Below are positions 32,830 through 45,182 of a DNA stretch of 64,000 nt, one piece after another. The translations under genes and the position numbers were made by a program. The stretch is taken from assembly GCA_037447655.1 (NCBI GenBank), contig JBBHKE010003529.1, positions 18,245 through 82,244 on the forward strand. The letters run 5' to 3'. The notes beneath the pieces are model-generated. The model made no database searches. It saw nothing but the letters and a program-made list of their open reading frames with translations, and was not told where the DNA came from. Position 1 is the stretch's first letter. Each line of letters opens with the position of its first letter. This DNA is from Zygnema cylindricum. Lineage: Eukaryota > Streptophyta > Zygnematophyceae > Zygnematales > Zygnemataceae.

Positions 32830-33689
32830 TTTGGCAGCATTGTTCGTTACAACCGTTGTAAAAATTCAAACGCGACAAATCCAGATAGTCCTCGACCTAT
32901 TAAAGGACAGCATATAAAAAGACAGTTTTGAAACTCAATCGACAGCGCGGTTTCGAATCGTCCTGTCATGCATACGCCTTGCTGGCCCTTGCTTCAGCAG
33001 AGCTTGGAAATGACTTTCCAGTTGCATTTTTCAGCAGTAGAATTTTCTTTCCTTCAGACCACACTTGTCCCTCTGGCGTGGTCCTTATCAATAAGGTTTT
33101 TATAACGTCTTTTTTTTCAGTCTATTTGTAATTTTCTTTGCAAGAAACGTTATTGGATTCCATTGTTACTCTCCCTCCCTCTCTCCCTCGGTTGTGTTAA
33201 TTCCATTGCATGTGAGAGGATGCAATAGATGCGCATGCGAAAGACCAAAAATCGAACCGAGTCGGGGGGCATCCCTCTGCTTGAGCGGCATAATGAGGAT
33301 GCTCAGTATAGAGAGACGTTTGTCAAATGCATGTGAGGTTGAAGCTCCCACTTTTTCGGAAATTCGTATGTTGATTGGTGATTTTTATGTTGCTGTTTGG
33401 TGCGGTGATGTGTTTTACGTCATTGATGAATTCTGCAGTTTGTTCTGTCAAGCCTTTCAATTTGCCCGGTTATGTGTGTTAGTGTTTATATATGTCTCGG
33501 GCATCGTGATGCATTCCTGTTGGATGCTGTTTGTTTTTTGTTTTACGTACACATTTTCCAGTCGGAGAAGCTGGACGAATCGCCTATCTTTCCGATGATG
33601 TTTCCGACTATTTCGCGAAATTATTGGAAAAGAGACAAGAAACAGGAAAAAGTACAGTAAAGTAAAGTAAAGTACAGTGCAGTACTGTA
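32830..33689. other. Intergenic or intronic
   Basis: A 134-codon frame (33,194-33,598) is Cys/Phe-rich without recognisable motifs. If 32,503-32,761 is a real exon, its downstream exons should be here, but I could not place them. Confidence 0.3.
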
Positions 33690-34375
33690 CTTAACATAGG
33701 CATGGGTGGGAATAGGCTACGAGGCGGGGGGTCCAATTGTACGGACACGTTACTGGCAGTTGTTTTCTGGAGGAGTTCCCATCCTGAGGTGCGAGCTGTC
33801 GCATTCGTACTCTGCTCCGAGTGGTACCAAGTGCGCTAACGTTTGATGTTGAGAACCGGCAAAGATTTTTCAAACCGTGCAATCGTAATGCAAAATTTGT
33901 TCTTGCGTACTATTCCATCGTACGAATTATGCGTACTATGTCATTGTACCACCGAAATCCCCCTCTCGAAGACGCTCTGTCTTTTAACCAGCCTTGTCTT
34001 TTCGAAACGTCTTTCAAACGGATATCTTCCGGCGGAGATATTCTTCTGGACTTATTCGCTGGATCGCATCACGTTGTCCGAAGGCACATGGGGACTCTGC
34101 TTCGTGTACGGACATATTCCTTTGGTACGATCACTATCAGCCAGGTGTAGCAATTTTATATTTTTAAGATTTTTTATTTTACACGGCCTGCAGATGGCTA
34201 CTGTACTGTACGGTCCCCGTCGAGGACAGTCGAGGACGGTTAAACATCTAACGGGCGGATGGAGCGATTGCTTTACGGATGAGGACCGAAATATAATCGA
34301 ACCGTTTATGATTGCACCCGGATCCTTGAAAAATATTGGTCGGATCTCCTGCAAAGATGTGTAAAAAAGAAAAAA
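33690..34375. mobile_element. Diverged Harbinger-like element copy, inverted
   Basis: Matches the reverse complement of 5,990-6,440. Landmarks are GTCCGAAGGCACATGG, CCAGGTGTAGCAATTT and GGATGGAGCGATTGCTT. Termini are not recognisable and the hairpin of the first copy is missing. Confidence 0.5.
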
Positions 34376-34418
34376 AAACAGTTAAAGATGCTACGCAAAA
34401 GTACGGGATACAGTAAAC

Positions 34419-34637
34419 TACACCGCGCATCGTTATTAGTGTTAATAACTCTAGTTTGGGTTCTTAAAATCTTGATTTTTTACGCAATTAGTATACATGG
34501 TTTTCGAAATTAAATTAGCAACGCTATTTAAGGACTTGGACCATAATCTGCCACGTTTTTGGCACTAATTAGAATCAATAACACCATTTTTTTTTTACGC
34601 TATTTAAACTTTGACACTAATAACGATGCGCGGTGTA
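34419..34637. mobile_element. TA-flanked MITE, 219 bp
   Basis: Termini TACACCGCGCATCGTTATTA and TAATAACGATGCGCGGTGTA are perfect 20-bp inverted repeats. The interior is shared with 24,629-24,828. Confidence 0.8.
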
Positions 34638-34709
34638 CACCGTGAATCACTATTAGCGTTAATAACGTTAATTTGACGCCAAATTTTGACCCTCGAACCA
34701 AAAAAAAGG
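34636..34709. repeat. Second TIR element left arm, sharing its TA with the previous copy
   Basis: TACACCGTGAATCACTATTA begins on the last TA of the 34,419-34,637 element. It is cut at 34,710 by another insertion. Confidence 0.55.
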
Positions 34710-35480
34710 GTTGGGTATCGGGTAACTTCATATCGCGATAATATCGATATTCAATATATCCAATTTCGATTGAGCAGAATCCTCGATATATCGTACCGGG
34801 GCCAACATAAATTATTGTGATATATATCCCGATGTATAGTATTTTTTAGATATAATATTTTATATTTTTATATAATATGTTATTTTAGCGAAAAAGACAA
34901 ATTGTCTCATACGCCACGTACAACGTGATTTTCGTTCCTTGACTTAAAGGTAGACGCCGCAAAATGTAACCGACAAAAAGTACTAATTCTATAATTCATA
35001 TAATTACTAATTCAAGAGGTCTCAGTAATAGTACGGACAACAAAATTTATGTATTACAGTTTACAGAGGGCTCAGTTCTACCGCGTATCCTCTGTAAACA
35101 AGTTTTTACATACGTGTTTTGTTTTTAGTGGTTCCTTGTAAGTTGACTATCAAATCTCTAAAATCGTCAAAGATTTGAAAACCGACCATTTTCGTATGGA
35201 AATCCGTACTTGCGTATTATGTACGTTTACCGCGTCAATGTACCTCAAAGATCTCATTCACTCTGCTGACTTTCAAGAAAAAACCGTATTTCTATTTAGC
35301 AAAGATTTTACGGTCAACTTGTTCGAAGGCACGTGACTTTGGAGACTTGTGAAAATTTTCTTTTTTTTTAAATGCCTCGATTTATTGGTGATGTGATATA
35401 TTGGCGATAAATCAAGATATTATCCGGTAACTGAAATTCGATATATATTGAATATCGGCAAACGGTCCTCGATACCCAAC
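34710..35480. mobile_element. Insertion with GTTGGGTATCG inverted termini
   Basis: Left GTTGGGTATCG and right CGATACCCAAC are perfect 11-bp inverted repeats. Inside is a 340-bp block (35,004-35,345) related to the Harbinger-like element in reverse orientation. No coding frame. A terminus fragment recurs at about 36,941-36,973. The target duplication is unclear. Confidence 0.5.
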
Positions 35481-36973
35481 ACTACTAAAATATAATTAAT
35501 AACTCTAATTTGTTTTGAGTTAAAATAGAAACTGTATAATTAGCGTTAATAACTCTAGTTTGGACAGTCATAAATAGAGTAGTGTAAAAAGTGCCAGTCC
35601 GTACTAGCATTGCTCAATATACTATACAATCGAACAAAAACTGTGTCAAAAAAAGTCGTCAACACGCGAAAGCGAGCGAGTCAACAAGAAAAAGCGCACT
35701 CAAATTTGATTGACAATGATAAACACGCAGAAAAATGACGCGAACCTGTTCTCAAGTGTAAAGAAGTCGACTATGTGAACATAGCCTATACCGACCATAC
35801 TAAGGGAAAAATGTACCTAAATTAGAGTATAAATTATAGTTATTTTTTTCCTAGCGAAAGGCCATTAGCATAACACTAATTGTTTTTTATATTAATTATT
35901 TCTTAACACTATTGATGGCAACTCATCGTAAACATCAACACCGGCACAAAAAGTGGAGTTAATTGCCAAAATTAGCGTAGATGTTTTTTTGTTTACACAC
36001 ATATGCTAACACTAAATTACGTTTATGCTAACCAAAAAAGACCACTAAAAACGATGAGTGGTGTAGTGCTAATAAATTATCGTCCAGAATGGGCTGTTGG
36101 AAACTAACCTATATCAATAAGCGAAATTGCAGCACACCGTGACCAGCTTATGGAGTTAAAAAAATTAGTGGTGTAAATAAAAAACAGTGCTATCAACGCT
36201 ATATTGGGTACCATGACCTCTAGACTATATAACATTGACTCTACTTAACACACGATACTAAAGGTGCATCCTATGTGCCAAAGAAAGTTTTTTTTTATAT
36301 CGTTTTCCACAAAAAAATTACGTCATGTGGATAAAACCTACAACCGAACGAATAAAGTGAAATTGATGAATTAAACTTTGCATAATCTTCAAACTTATAA
36401 TGTACTAAATTTCATCGTTTTCTGCTTTTCAACCCATCGCTATGTCATGCCACGCTATTTTGTAAACTTTACCTTAAAACACGTCGGAGATGTGTTCTAA
36501 ACCAAATTATCATCAGACCACAAAGAAGAAAAACCCTACGCACGTTTTAGAAGATTTCTAAAGTTTTGGACGAGGAAAAGTACACATTTTATTTTTTGTA
36601 TGTTTACATCAGTTCGGATGTACTTTTTTAGTAGAGGCAAAAGCAAAGGCATCCTCTTCAACCATGAACATTGCACTATTAAAAAGCTATCTAAATTAGT
36701 GTGAGTGACACTTATTAAACCATACATGTGTTAACGTAGAGGAAAAACTAGTACTGTTAATTCAATTTTAGGTTCAAGGGTCAAAATTTGGGGGGCAAAT
36801 TTAGTATTACTAACACTGTAAAGGATTCGTGATGTAGTGAACTCTGCCACATCGTTAGTAGAGTTATTAACTCTAGTTCATTTGCACCTTTTTTTGGGCA
36901 TTATTTATAAAATAGTGTTAACAACTATATTTAGTAGTGTTGTGTATCGGCAAGAAAGTTATCGCGATAACAC
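35481..36973. other. Decayed TIR-family arms
   Basis: Phrases TTAGCGTTAATAACTCTAG (35,540), AAACGATGAGTGGTGTAG (36,040) and GGATTCGTGATGTAG (36,820) are diverged TIR ends. No gene is recognised. Confidence 0.4.
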
Positions 36974-37973
36974 TGTAGAAATTAAAGGTTCTTTAAGTAT
37001 TTTCTAGGTTTTGTAAAAGATAAAATGCAGAAACGAAGCAGAGGCACTCTGCCTCTAACTCCTCTCTTCAGCTCCCACACTTGTCGCAGTCACTGAAAGT
37101 TGGAGAGGGAGCTAGAGCCATGGCTGTCTATGCTATCCAGAGGGAGACATACAGTATATTGGTAGATATACCAAAATAGTACTTGATGGACCTCGGATTT
37201 GAACCTAATACTTGCCGTCCATCAAAGTCGCCGTTAGCCGGTAGTTTTATCCAGTTAGTCGAAGACCAGTATTACCCAATATAAGGTTTAATAATTATAT
37301 AAATGTTTACACGTAGACTATTTTACTAACGGAATATTAGGACATAGATACAGTTTGTATTGAACGGGATAAGAAACATCTCGAAACGAATATCTCGCAT
37401 TTGTTTCAAGTGTGAAATAAATACCGCGCAACCATTTATACGTCTAAGATTGAAACCAGTTTGTCGGGCGGTTTAGAAGCGGATCTCGAATAAGTTTTGG
37501 CATTTCGGATCGTACCCACATCGAATGATGTAGCACAACCACGATAGTTAAATAGAAATTAGAGGAAAATCTCGATATGACATGTCTCAACATTTCATAA
37601 TATGTATTCCGTATGAAAGTACAGGCACATGAACCTTTGCACGTATTGTGATTGGTGTCGTACGTGAGTAGATAGAGTTTAAGAGAGAGATAGGACTCAA
37701 AAAAATTTGGTAGAAAGGACACTCTCTCCGAGAGAGCTTCTGTACAAACGATCAACTTTGACCCACCATAACTTACTACTCAGGGGGGCAAATTTAGAGA
37801 TTCTTTTTGCTATTGACTTAGAAGAGTCTTGCCTTCATAGAGGTGAAGGTGGTCAAAGTTTTTGTCTACCAGGGTGGCAGTTATTCTTGCTGAAACACAA
37901 AGGGGTTAGGGTTATCCTAGAGGCTTCGTGTGAGCTGCCTACTTTGAGGACCTATGGAGGTCTCACAGTTGCA
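36974..37973 (+). repeat. Family-C LTR (C1), 1,000 bp
   Basis: Starts TGTAGAAATTAAAGG and ends TCTCACAGTTGCA before a degenerate primer site (GAGTATGGGCCCACA). Contains the antisense tRNA-like block at 37,190-37,265 (minus strand box B GGTTCAAATCC). Confidence 0.75.
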
Positions 37974-39206
37974 GAGTATGGGCCCACACTATAGGGTGCC
38001 CATCTTTAATAGAACTGGCTTGATATATTAGGAAAGTATGATGACATGAGCTCTATGTGAAAAAGGTTTTGGGGAATAGAGAGTGGACAGTTAAGGCGTC
38101 CATCTAGTTTTGGCATCCCTCTATGGTTTGGAGGAAGCAAATTCACTCGAGATGGAGATCCAACTCCAACGGAAGAGACAAAGGAAAGGGAGGTGGTGGA
38201 AAAAGGAAAGGAGAAGGAGACGATCACACTAATAGCTTGCGGTTCGACATTCATGTCACCTATTTCGGGGAATGAAGAAATCGATATTGATATTTGGGAC
38301 TACAACAATATGGCGGCAAAGCACTTCATCCTCCGCCATCTTACTTAAGGGCTTGCATCTCCTCATTTGCATGTATAAAGGGCATCGAATCTTTGAGTGG
38401 CTCTCATAGAGATGTACCAAAGCGGAACAATTCAACAACAACAGTTGGTTGATCATAAAATTGAGGCAGATGTATACAAAGGGGGGAAGATGTTGGATTT
38501 TTCCAATGAGATTGCAACACTTTTTATCGAGTTAAAAAGTGTTGGACAGGTTGAAACTGAAAAGATGAAGGTTAACTGATTGCTCATGAAATTACCGGAT
38601 GAGTTCGCGAACATAGTCAACCGAGTGCAGGACTTGCCGTACTCAAGGTGGATATGGAATTCACTGGTAGGGATGATTCTCGTTCGGGAGAACACGATTG
38701 AGATCCGAAGGGGAGGAAAAAGTGGGCAAGCCTTGGCACCTAAGACCGATTGGAGGAACAAGGATTCTATGAAACCGGTCGGAAATTATGGAGGGGGGGG
38801 GAGCAGAAAAATCAGACCGATGAGTTCGGACCGAGGGCTCCCAAGGGTTTGTGTCATTTTTGTACGAAACATGGCACCATATGGCGGAGTGCACTTAGCT
38901 AACCAAACTTAGGTGGCACACCGGTGGACCTCCAAAAAGAAAGAAAAATGCTTTTGTGACTGAGGTACACGAGGAGGAATCCAAGGATGAGGACGATGAT
39001 CTCTTGTTGGATAAGAAGTTGGAGGCGAAGACCGAGGTCAAAATTTCTCGAAAGCAAAAATGTGCTTTCGGAGGATTAAAAGGTGAAAGAGGATGGATTG
39101 TGGATTCGGGTGCCTCCATGCACAAGTGTAAGGACAAACACCTATTCACTAAGATGAGAAAGATTCGCATTGTAGAGATAGAGTATGGGGATGGGAGGGT
39201 AGTCAC
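37954..39206 (+). pseudogene. Family-C gag-protease remnant (C1)
   Basis: Gag begins at 37,954 inside the LTR end and has several early stops (from about 38,020). Downstream, KLPDEFANIVNRVQDLP and RWIWNSLVGMILVRENT are preserved. The zinc knuckle is broken by a shift, and the protease motif WIVDSGASMH is intact. It is cut at 39,207 by an LTR. Confidence 0.75.
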
Positions 39207-39690
39207 TGTTGAAATTATTAGTTTTATATGGTATTTTCTAGGTCTAAATTTAGTACAAATAGAAGAAGGAAAAAAGGCGGGCAGCTTGTCTCCACCTCCT
39301 CTCTCTACCCACCATACTTGTCGTAGTCACTGAGGGAAAGAGAGGGTGGCTGAGCCATGGCTGTTCTAGCTTAAGCACGCAGGGCTAAAGAGTGACTTAT
39401 GTCACTCTCAATAAAATGTTGAGTCCGGCATGACTCGAACCTCCGACCGGCAGAGCGCGGCGTAGCCGTTAGCTCTTGCCAGTTTGTCGTAGAAGTCCAT
39501 TAAGAAACATTAGGTTTGATAAATATTTAAACTGTGTTACGACCATGTATTTGATTAACGGAATGACTAACGAAGGAACATAGAACCAAGTATTATAAAG
39601 TGCGAACATTATGTCGCACGAAAACAAATGAACCGGACATTTGTTTTGAAGACGGACATTTAATGTCGGATTTAATCCAACATTGTATAT
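39207..39690 (+). repeat. Family-A-like LTR, 5' fragment
   Basis: TGTTGAAATTATTAG followed by GTATTTTCTAGG resembles the element A LTR start. It carries an antisense tRNA-like segment (ACTCGAACCTCCGACC) and is interrupted by LTR C2. Confidence 0.6.
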
Positions 39691-40746
39691 TGTAGAAATT
39701 AATGGTCCATTTTTAAGTATTTTCTAGGTCTAAATAGAAATATAGAAAGAAGCCGAGCCAGTCTACCTATAACTTCTCTCTCCAACTCTCAAACTTATCG
39801 CAGTCACTAAGAAATTGGAGAGGGAGCTAGAGCCATGGCTACCTAGGCTATCCAGAGGTTTACAGGAAATATATATTAGTTAGGGGTTTATTTAATAAAT
39901 GGTACGTGCCGGCCACAAGATTTGATCCTGGAACTTACCGACCGTAAGACAGTTGGAAGCTGGTAGCTTTAGCCCTTAAGTCTAGAACTAGTGATATATA
40001 TTATATGGTTTGATAATTAATTAAACATTATCAGGTAGGATAATTCATTTAACTGTAACTGTTTACGGGATACATAGATCCAGTAATGTAAAAGTACGGA
40101 TTACGGTACGGATAAGAAACCAATACCGCACATTTATTTCTTTAATGAAACGAATATCGCGCATGTATTTATTACGGCTTCGATTAAATGTGAATTTAAT
40201 CGGACAGCCGGTATTAACGTCGAGATCCCGGAAGAGGATTTCGGCGGTTTATGGTCATCGCCACATCGAATGACACGTGGCAGTATTACATTGGATCACG
40301 GCATCTCCGAGGATTAAGAGAGCGAATCCGGACATACCACGTGTCGACATTTAGGCCATGTCGTACAATGTCCTTACACAAAGTACACCGGCAGCTGTAC
40401 TTTTGTGTACGGAGGAGTAATCTGATTGGCTCTGTACATCAGTAGATAAATTCTTTGAGAGAGATAGGACTTAGAAAAATTAGGAGATATGACCCTCTCT
40501 CCTAGAGAGCTTCTGTACAAAAGGTCAACTTTGACCCTCCATAACTTACTGCTCAGGGGAGCAAATTCAGAGATTCTTTTTGCTATTGACTCAGGGGAGT
40601 CTTATTTTCATAGGGGTGAAGTTGGTCAGAGTTTTTGTCTACCAGGGTGGCAGTTATTTTTGCTGAAACACAAAGGGGTCAGGGTTATCCTAGTGGCTTC
40701 TTGGAAACTATCCACTCTGAGGACTTATGGAGGTCTCAGAGTTTCA
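39691..40746 (+). repeat. Family-C 5' LTR (C2), 1,056 bp
   Basis: TGTAGAAATTAATGG to GAGTTTCA, followed by a perfect GGTTATGGGCCCACC primer site (40,747-40,761). Antisense tRNA-like block at 39,905-39,985. Confidence 0.85.
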
Positions 40747-42001
40747 GGTTATGGGCCCACCCTCGAGGGTAACAATCTTTAATGGAACTAGCTTCATATA
40801 CTGGGGAAGTATGATGATAGGAGCTCTATGCGAAAAAAGGTTTTGGGGGATAGTGAGTGGACGGTTGGGGCGTCCAGCAAGTCTTGGAATTCCTCCAAGA
40901 TTTGGAGGAAGCAGATTCACCAGAAAAGAGGATCCACCTTCAACGAAGGGAACAAAAGAAGGAGAGGTGGTGGACAAAGGAAAGGAGAAGGAGGTGACCA
41001 CACCAATAGCAACTGGTTCGGCATTCATGTCGCCTATTCCGAGGAACGAGGAGAATGATATTGAAACCTGGGACTTCAACAATATGGCGGCAAAGCACTT
41101 CATCCTACACCATCTCACTCAAGGACTTGCATGTCCTCATTTGCAGGTAGAAAGGGCATCTGATCTTTGGATGGCTCTCATAAAGATGTACCAAAGTTGT
41201 ACGATTCAGCAACAACAATTGGCTGATCAGAAAGTTAAGGAATATGTATACAAAGGGGGGAAGATGTTGGATTTTTGCAATGAGCTTGCTACACTCTTCA
41301 TGGAGCTAGAGAGTGCGGGAAAAGTTTTTAGTGAAAAAGAAAAGGTTAACTGTTTACTGATGAAGTTACCCGATGAGTTCGAGAACATAGTCAACCGTGT
41401 GCAGGACTTGCCTGACTCAAGGTGGATATGGAACTCAGTGGTAGGGATGATTCTCGTTCGGGAGAATACGATTGAGATCCGAAAGGGGAGGAAAGAGTGG
41501 CCAAGCCTTGGCAACTGCGACCGATTGGAGGAACAAGGATTCCCAGAAACCGGTCGGAAACTATGGGGGGAGGGAGCACAAAAATCAGACCGACGAGTTC
41601 GCACCAAGGGATCACAAAGGTTTATGTCATTTTTGTAAGAAACGTGGGCACTATATGGCAGAGTGCACTAAGCTAACCAAGCTTCGGTTAAAGGAGGGGC
41701 AGACCGGTGGTACCCCGAGAGGAAAGAAAAAGGCCCTTGTGACACAGGTACATGAGGCGGAATCTGAGGACAAGGACGATGAGCTCCTTTAGATGAGGAG
41801 TTGGAGGCGAAAAACGAGGTCGAAATACCAGGAAGGCAGAAATGTGCTTACGGTGGATTGAAAGGTGAAGCAGGCCGGATTGTAAATTCAGGTGCCTCCA
41901 TGCACATGTGTAAGGATAGGCACCTGTTCACTAAGATAAGAAAGATTCCCACCGTAGAGATAGAGTACGGTGATGGGAGGATAGTCACCACTACTCTTGT
42001 A
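40727..42001 (+). pseudogene. Family-C gag and protease start (C2), truncated
   Basis: Starts at 40,727 inside the LTR (MEVSEFQVMGPPSRV). A 303-codon gag includes FILHHLTQGLACPH and NIVNRVQDLPDSRW. An extra A near 41,480 shifts the frame. The next frame has the knuckle CHFCKKRGHYMAEC, and a lost T near 41,790 shifts again. The protease motif is altered (RIVNSGASMHM, Asn for Asp). At 42,001 the sequence jumps into a solo-LTR fragment, so the rest of pol is gone. Confidence 0.85.
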
Positions 42002-42715
42002 AGATGGCCTATAAATACAAAACGTCACCTGGAGAGAGGCGCCTCAAACACGCTAAGTCCCTTAACTCCTACTCACAACTACCGACTACTCTACCTTTGG
42101 CCAATCAAAAGAGTGTATAGTACAAGAAGGTACAGTGGCCGATTGTACTTTTTGTACGGCCATTGTACAACATGGCCTTCTGGTTGACACTTGTCAACAT
42201 GAGACAATCGTTCCTCCTCCCATCTTTTCTGGCGTCCAATGATGTGGCGCCACGTGGCACAGCTAGCCACTATTACCAAAAGCCGCCAAAGATTCATTCG
42301 GGTTTTGCGGGGGGCGACGTCGTCCATCCGATCATGTATTTTACAGGGTTAGATTCGCATCCGCGAGCGCTGTTTGACTATGATGTCGTTTCGTCAATTT
42401 TGGTCTGTTTAAAAGAAAGTGATACTTTCGTGACACTTTAAGTAATTGCCGATCCACAAACGTGTATCATTTCGTTAACGCATTAATGGCTTAGGCATAC
42501 GTCTACAAGTATTCTGTAGACCCAAGTTCAAATCCTATTAAGGGCAACTTTTAATAATCTATGAATTTGACTGCCTGTTTGTTTCTAACTATGGCGGCAG
42601 CCATGGTGACTCTCCCTCTCTCTCTTCACTTTAGAGTCTAAATTAAGAAGTGAATATTAATTATTTCTTTTCAACATAGACAAATACAGACCTAGAAAAT
42701 ACACACATTTTAACA
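42002..42715 (-). repeat. Family-D solo-LTR fragment
   Basis: Matches 59,275-59,989. Right end ATTTTAACA is followed by TATATGTTGAGC, exactly as at 59,989. The left part is lost at the junction with C2. Confidence 0.8.
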
Positions 42716-44146
42716 TATATGTTGAGCTTGCTAGTGCGAGATACGTGGAATCTGAGGAGAGAAATATTAATACACTAATCATGAAACTCCCACATGAGTA
42801 CGAAGACATCATTTACCGTATGCGGGGAATGGTAGGCTCCTCGTGGACTTGGATCATTACCATGGGGATAATTCTTGTGAGGGAAAGCACTTTAGAACTT
42901 CGTAGGGGAAGTAACGAGGTGAATGCATTTACAGCTGGTGGTGACTGGCGGAAGCGTGATGAGAAGAACGACGGTGACGAGCGGAAACGTGATGAGAAGA
43001 ACGGCGGGTGACGAGCGGAAGCGTGATGAGAGGAAGAAAGACAAAGATAAACCTTATAAGAACTTCGGTGGAAAGAGAGGAAGAGGAAAAGAAAGGGGAG
43101 CTTTGGAAAAATGGGTTTGCTTCTGTTGTAGGGAACCGGGTCATTATATCGAGGAATGTCCTTGCTTGGAAGAAATTAGAAGTTGGTATGTGAATGAGAA
43201 AGAAGAAAAGGAAGAGGAGAAAGAGGATGAAGATATTTTGGAGCTTCTTCACATGGGTAGAATGGAGAAGAGAGAAAAGCACACAGAAATTCCACGAAAA
43301 CAACAATGTGCTTCTGGAGGTATAAGGGAAGTAAAGAGAGAGGAGGTACTTGAGGATGTCAAGGAGTGTAGAGTGTATGACTTAGAAATGAGAAAGTCAC
43401 ATCTAGGATCCATAATTGAAAAGGGGTAAAATAAAAATATTGAGAATAATTTCAAAGATAATTTGGAAACAAAAAACTGGTCGGAAAGTGACTTCAACGG
43501 ATTTCGAGGAAAGAAGAGAAGTAAATCTAAGGGGGGTTTCAAAGGATAGGGGAGAAGAGGGACATTTGATTAAAGGATTAGGGGAGGAGAAATATATTTT
43601 GGGAATAAATATAGAAAGTGATAGTGGAAAAAATTCCATAGGAGAGAGTGAGGAAAGTTCAAAAAATGGTGTAATTATCATGGAAAAAAAAATGAGTTCG
43701 GAAGATGTAGATTTTATAAGGAACTTAGTGGGGACTCTTGATTTAAGGGTAATTTTGCGGGGTAATGGTTTTGATATCACTAGTGGGAGTGATGTCATCT
43801 TTGAAGGTGCGCTTGTAAAAGGGTTAAAAGGGTTAGCATCTAGGTCCGTGTTGCAGAATGGGGATGGGACTTGTTGTTTGAACTGCAAGAGGGAATGTCC
43901 ATGTTGCTCGAATGAAAAAGGGAAAAGGTTTATAAAATCCTTGCTCCATGAGCTCGGATTTATGAAAAGTGGCATGCGAAATATAATGTGTGACCAACAA
44001 GATGCAACGTATATTTTGGCTCATTTAATACACTTCTTTAAACACGAAGGTATTCACTTAACGTTTTATGAAGCGAAAACAAAGAAGAGAAAGGAAAGAT
44101 GAAAGATGTTTTTTTTTAAGTAGACTAGAAAATAAGGGGAGTGTTG
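42716..44146 (+). mobile_element. Family-G non-autonomous copia, copy 1 (3' part)
   Basis: The gag C-terminal half has NTLIMKLPHEYEDII and a knuckle CFCCREPGHYIEEC, split by a 1-nt insertion near 43,010. A second frame, 43,416-44,102 (228 codons), encodes relics of RT and RNase H fused by deletion (EEKYILGINIESD, FDITSGSD, LLHELGFMKSG, HFFKHEGIHLTF). Integrase, the RT palm and the RNase H Glu region are missing. It is cut after the first 5 bp of its LTR (TGTTG) by element C3. Confidence 0.75.
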
Positions 44147-45182
44147 TGAAACTCTGAGACCTCCATAAGTCCTCAGAGTGGACAGCTTCCAAGAAGCCTC
44201 TATGATAACCCTGACCCCTTTGTGTTTGAGCAAGAACAACTACCACCCTGGCAGACAAAAACTCTGACCAACTTCAACGTTGTGAATGCAATACTCCTTT
44301 GAGTCGATAGCAAAAAGAATCTTTGAATTTACTCCCCTGAGCAGTAAGTTATGGAGGGTCAAAGTTGACCTTTTGTACAGAAGCTCTCTGGGAGAGAGGG
44401 TCCTATCTCCTATTTTTTCTAAGTCGTATCTCTCTCACAGACTCTATCTACTGATGAACGGAGCCAATCAGATCACACTTCCGTACACAAAAGTAGAGCT
44501 TCCGGTGTACTTTCTGTACGAACACTGTACGAAATGGACTAAATGTCGACACGTGGTTTATCCAGATTCGCTCCCTTAATCCTCAGAGATGCCGCGATCC
44601 AATGTCATTCCGCCACGTGTCATCCGATGTGGCAATGACCAAGAACTGCCAAAATCCTCTTCCGCGATCTCAACGTTTAATTCCGGCCGTCTGATTAAAT
44701 TCACATTTAAACGTAGCCGTAATAAATACATGCGCGGTATTCGTTTCTTATCCGTACTGTAATCCGTACTTTTACATTAATGGATCTATGTATCCCGTAA
44801 ACAGTTTCAGTTAAATGAATAATCCTTCGTGTTAATGTTTAAGTAAGTATCAAACCCTATAGCCCCTTTTAATAGGTCTAGACTTAACAGATAAGGCTAC
44901 CGGCTACCCGCACCTTACCATCCGTCAGGTACCACGATCAAATTCTGGAGGTATCACATATACTTTTAGTAAATAAACCCCTTATGGTAAATTAACTAAT
45001 ATTTATATCCCGTAAACCTCTGGATAGCCTAGGTAGCCATAGCTCTAGTTTCCTCTCCAATATCTCAGTGACTGCACAAGTTTGAGAGTTGGAGAGAGAA
45101 GTTAGAGATAGACTGCCTCGGCTTCTTTCCATATTTCTATTGAAACCTAGAAAATACTTTAAAATGACCATTAATTTCCACA
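44147..45182 (-). repeat. Element C3 3' LTR, 1,036 bp
   Basis: Minus strand TGTGGAAATTAATGG to CAGAGTTTCA, preceded by polypurine AATAAGGGGAG. Antisense tRNA-like block at 44,872-44,957. Confidence 0.85.

Noticed and set aside
33166-33598. Protein-coding gene around 33.2-33.6 kb
   Set aside because: Opposing frames of 61 and 134 codons have no domain, no splice framework and no homology I can recognise.
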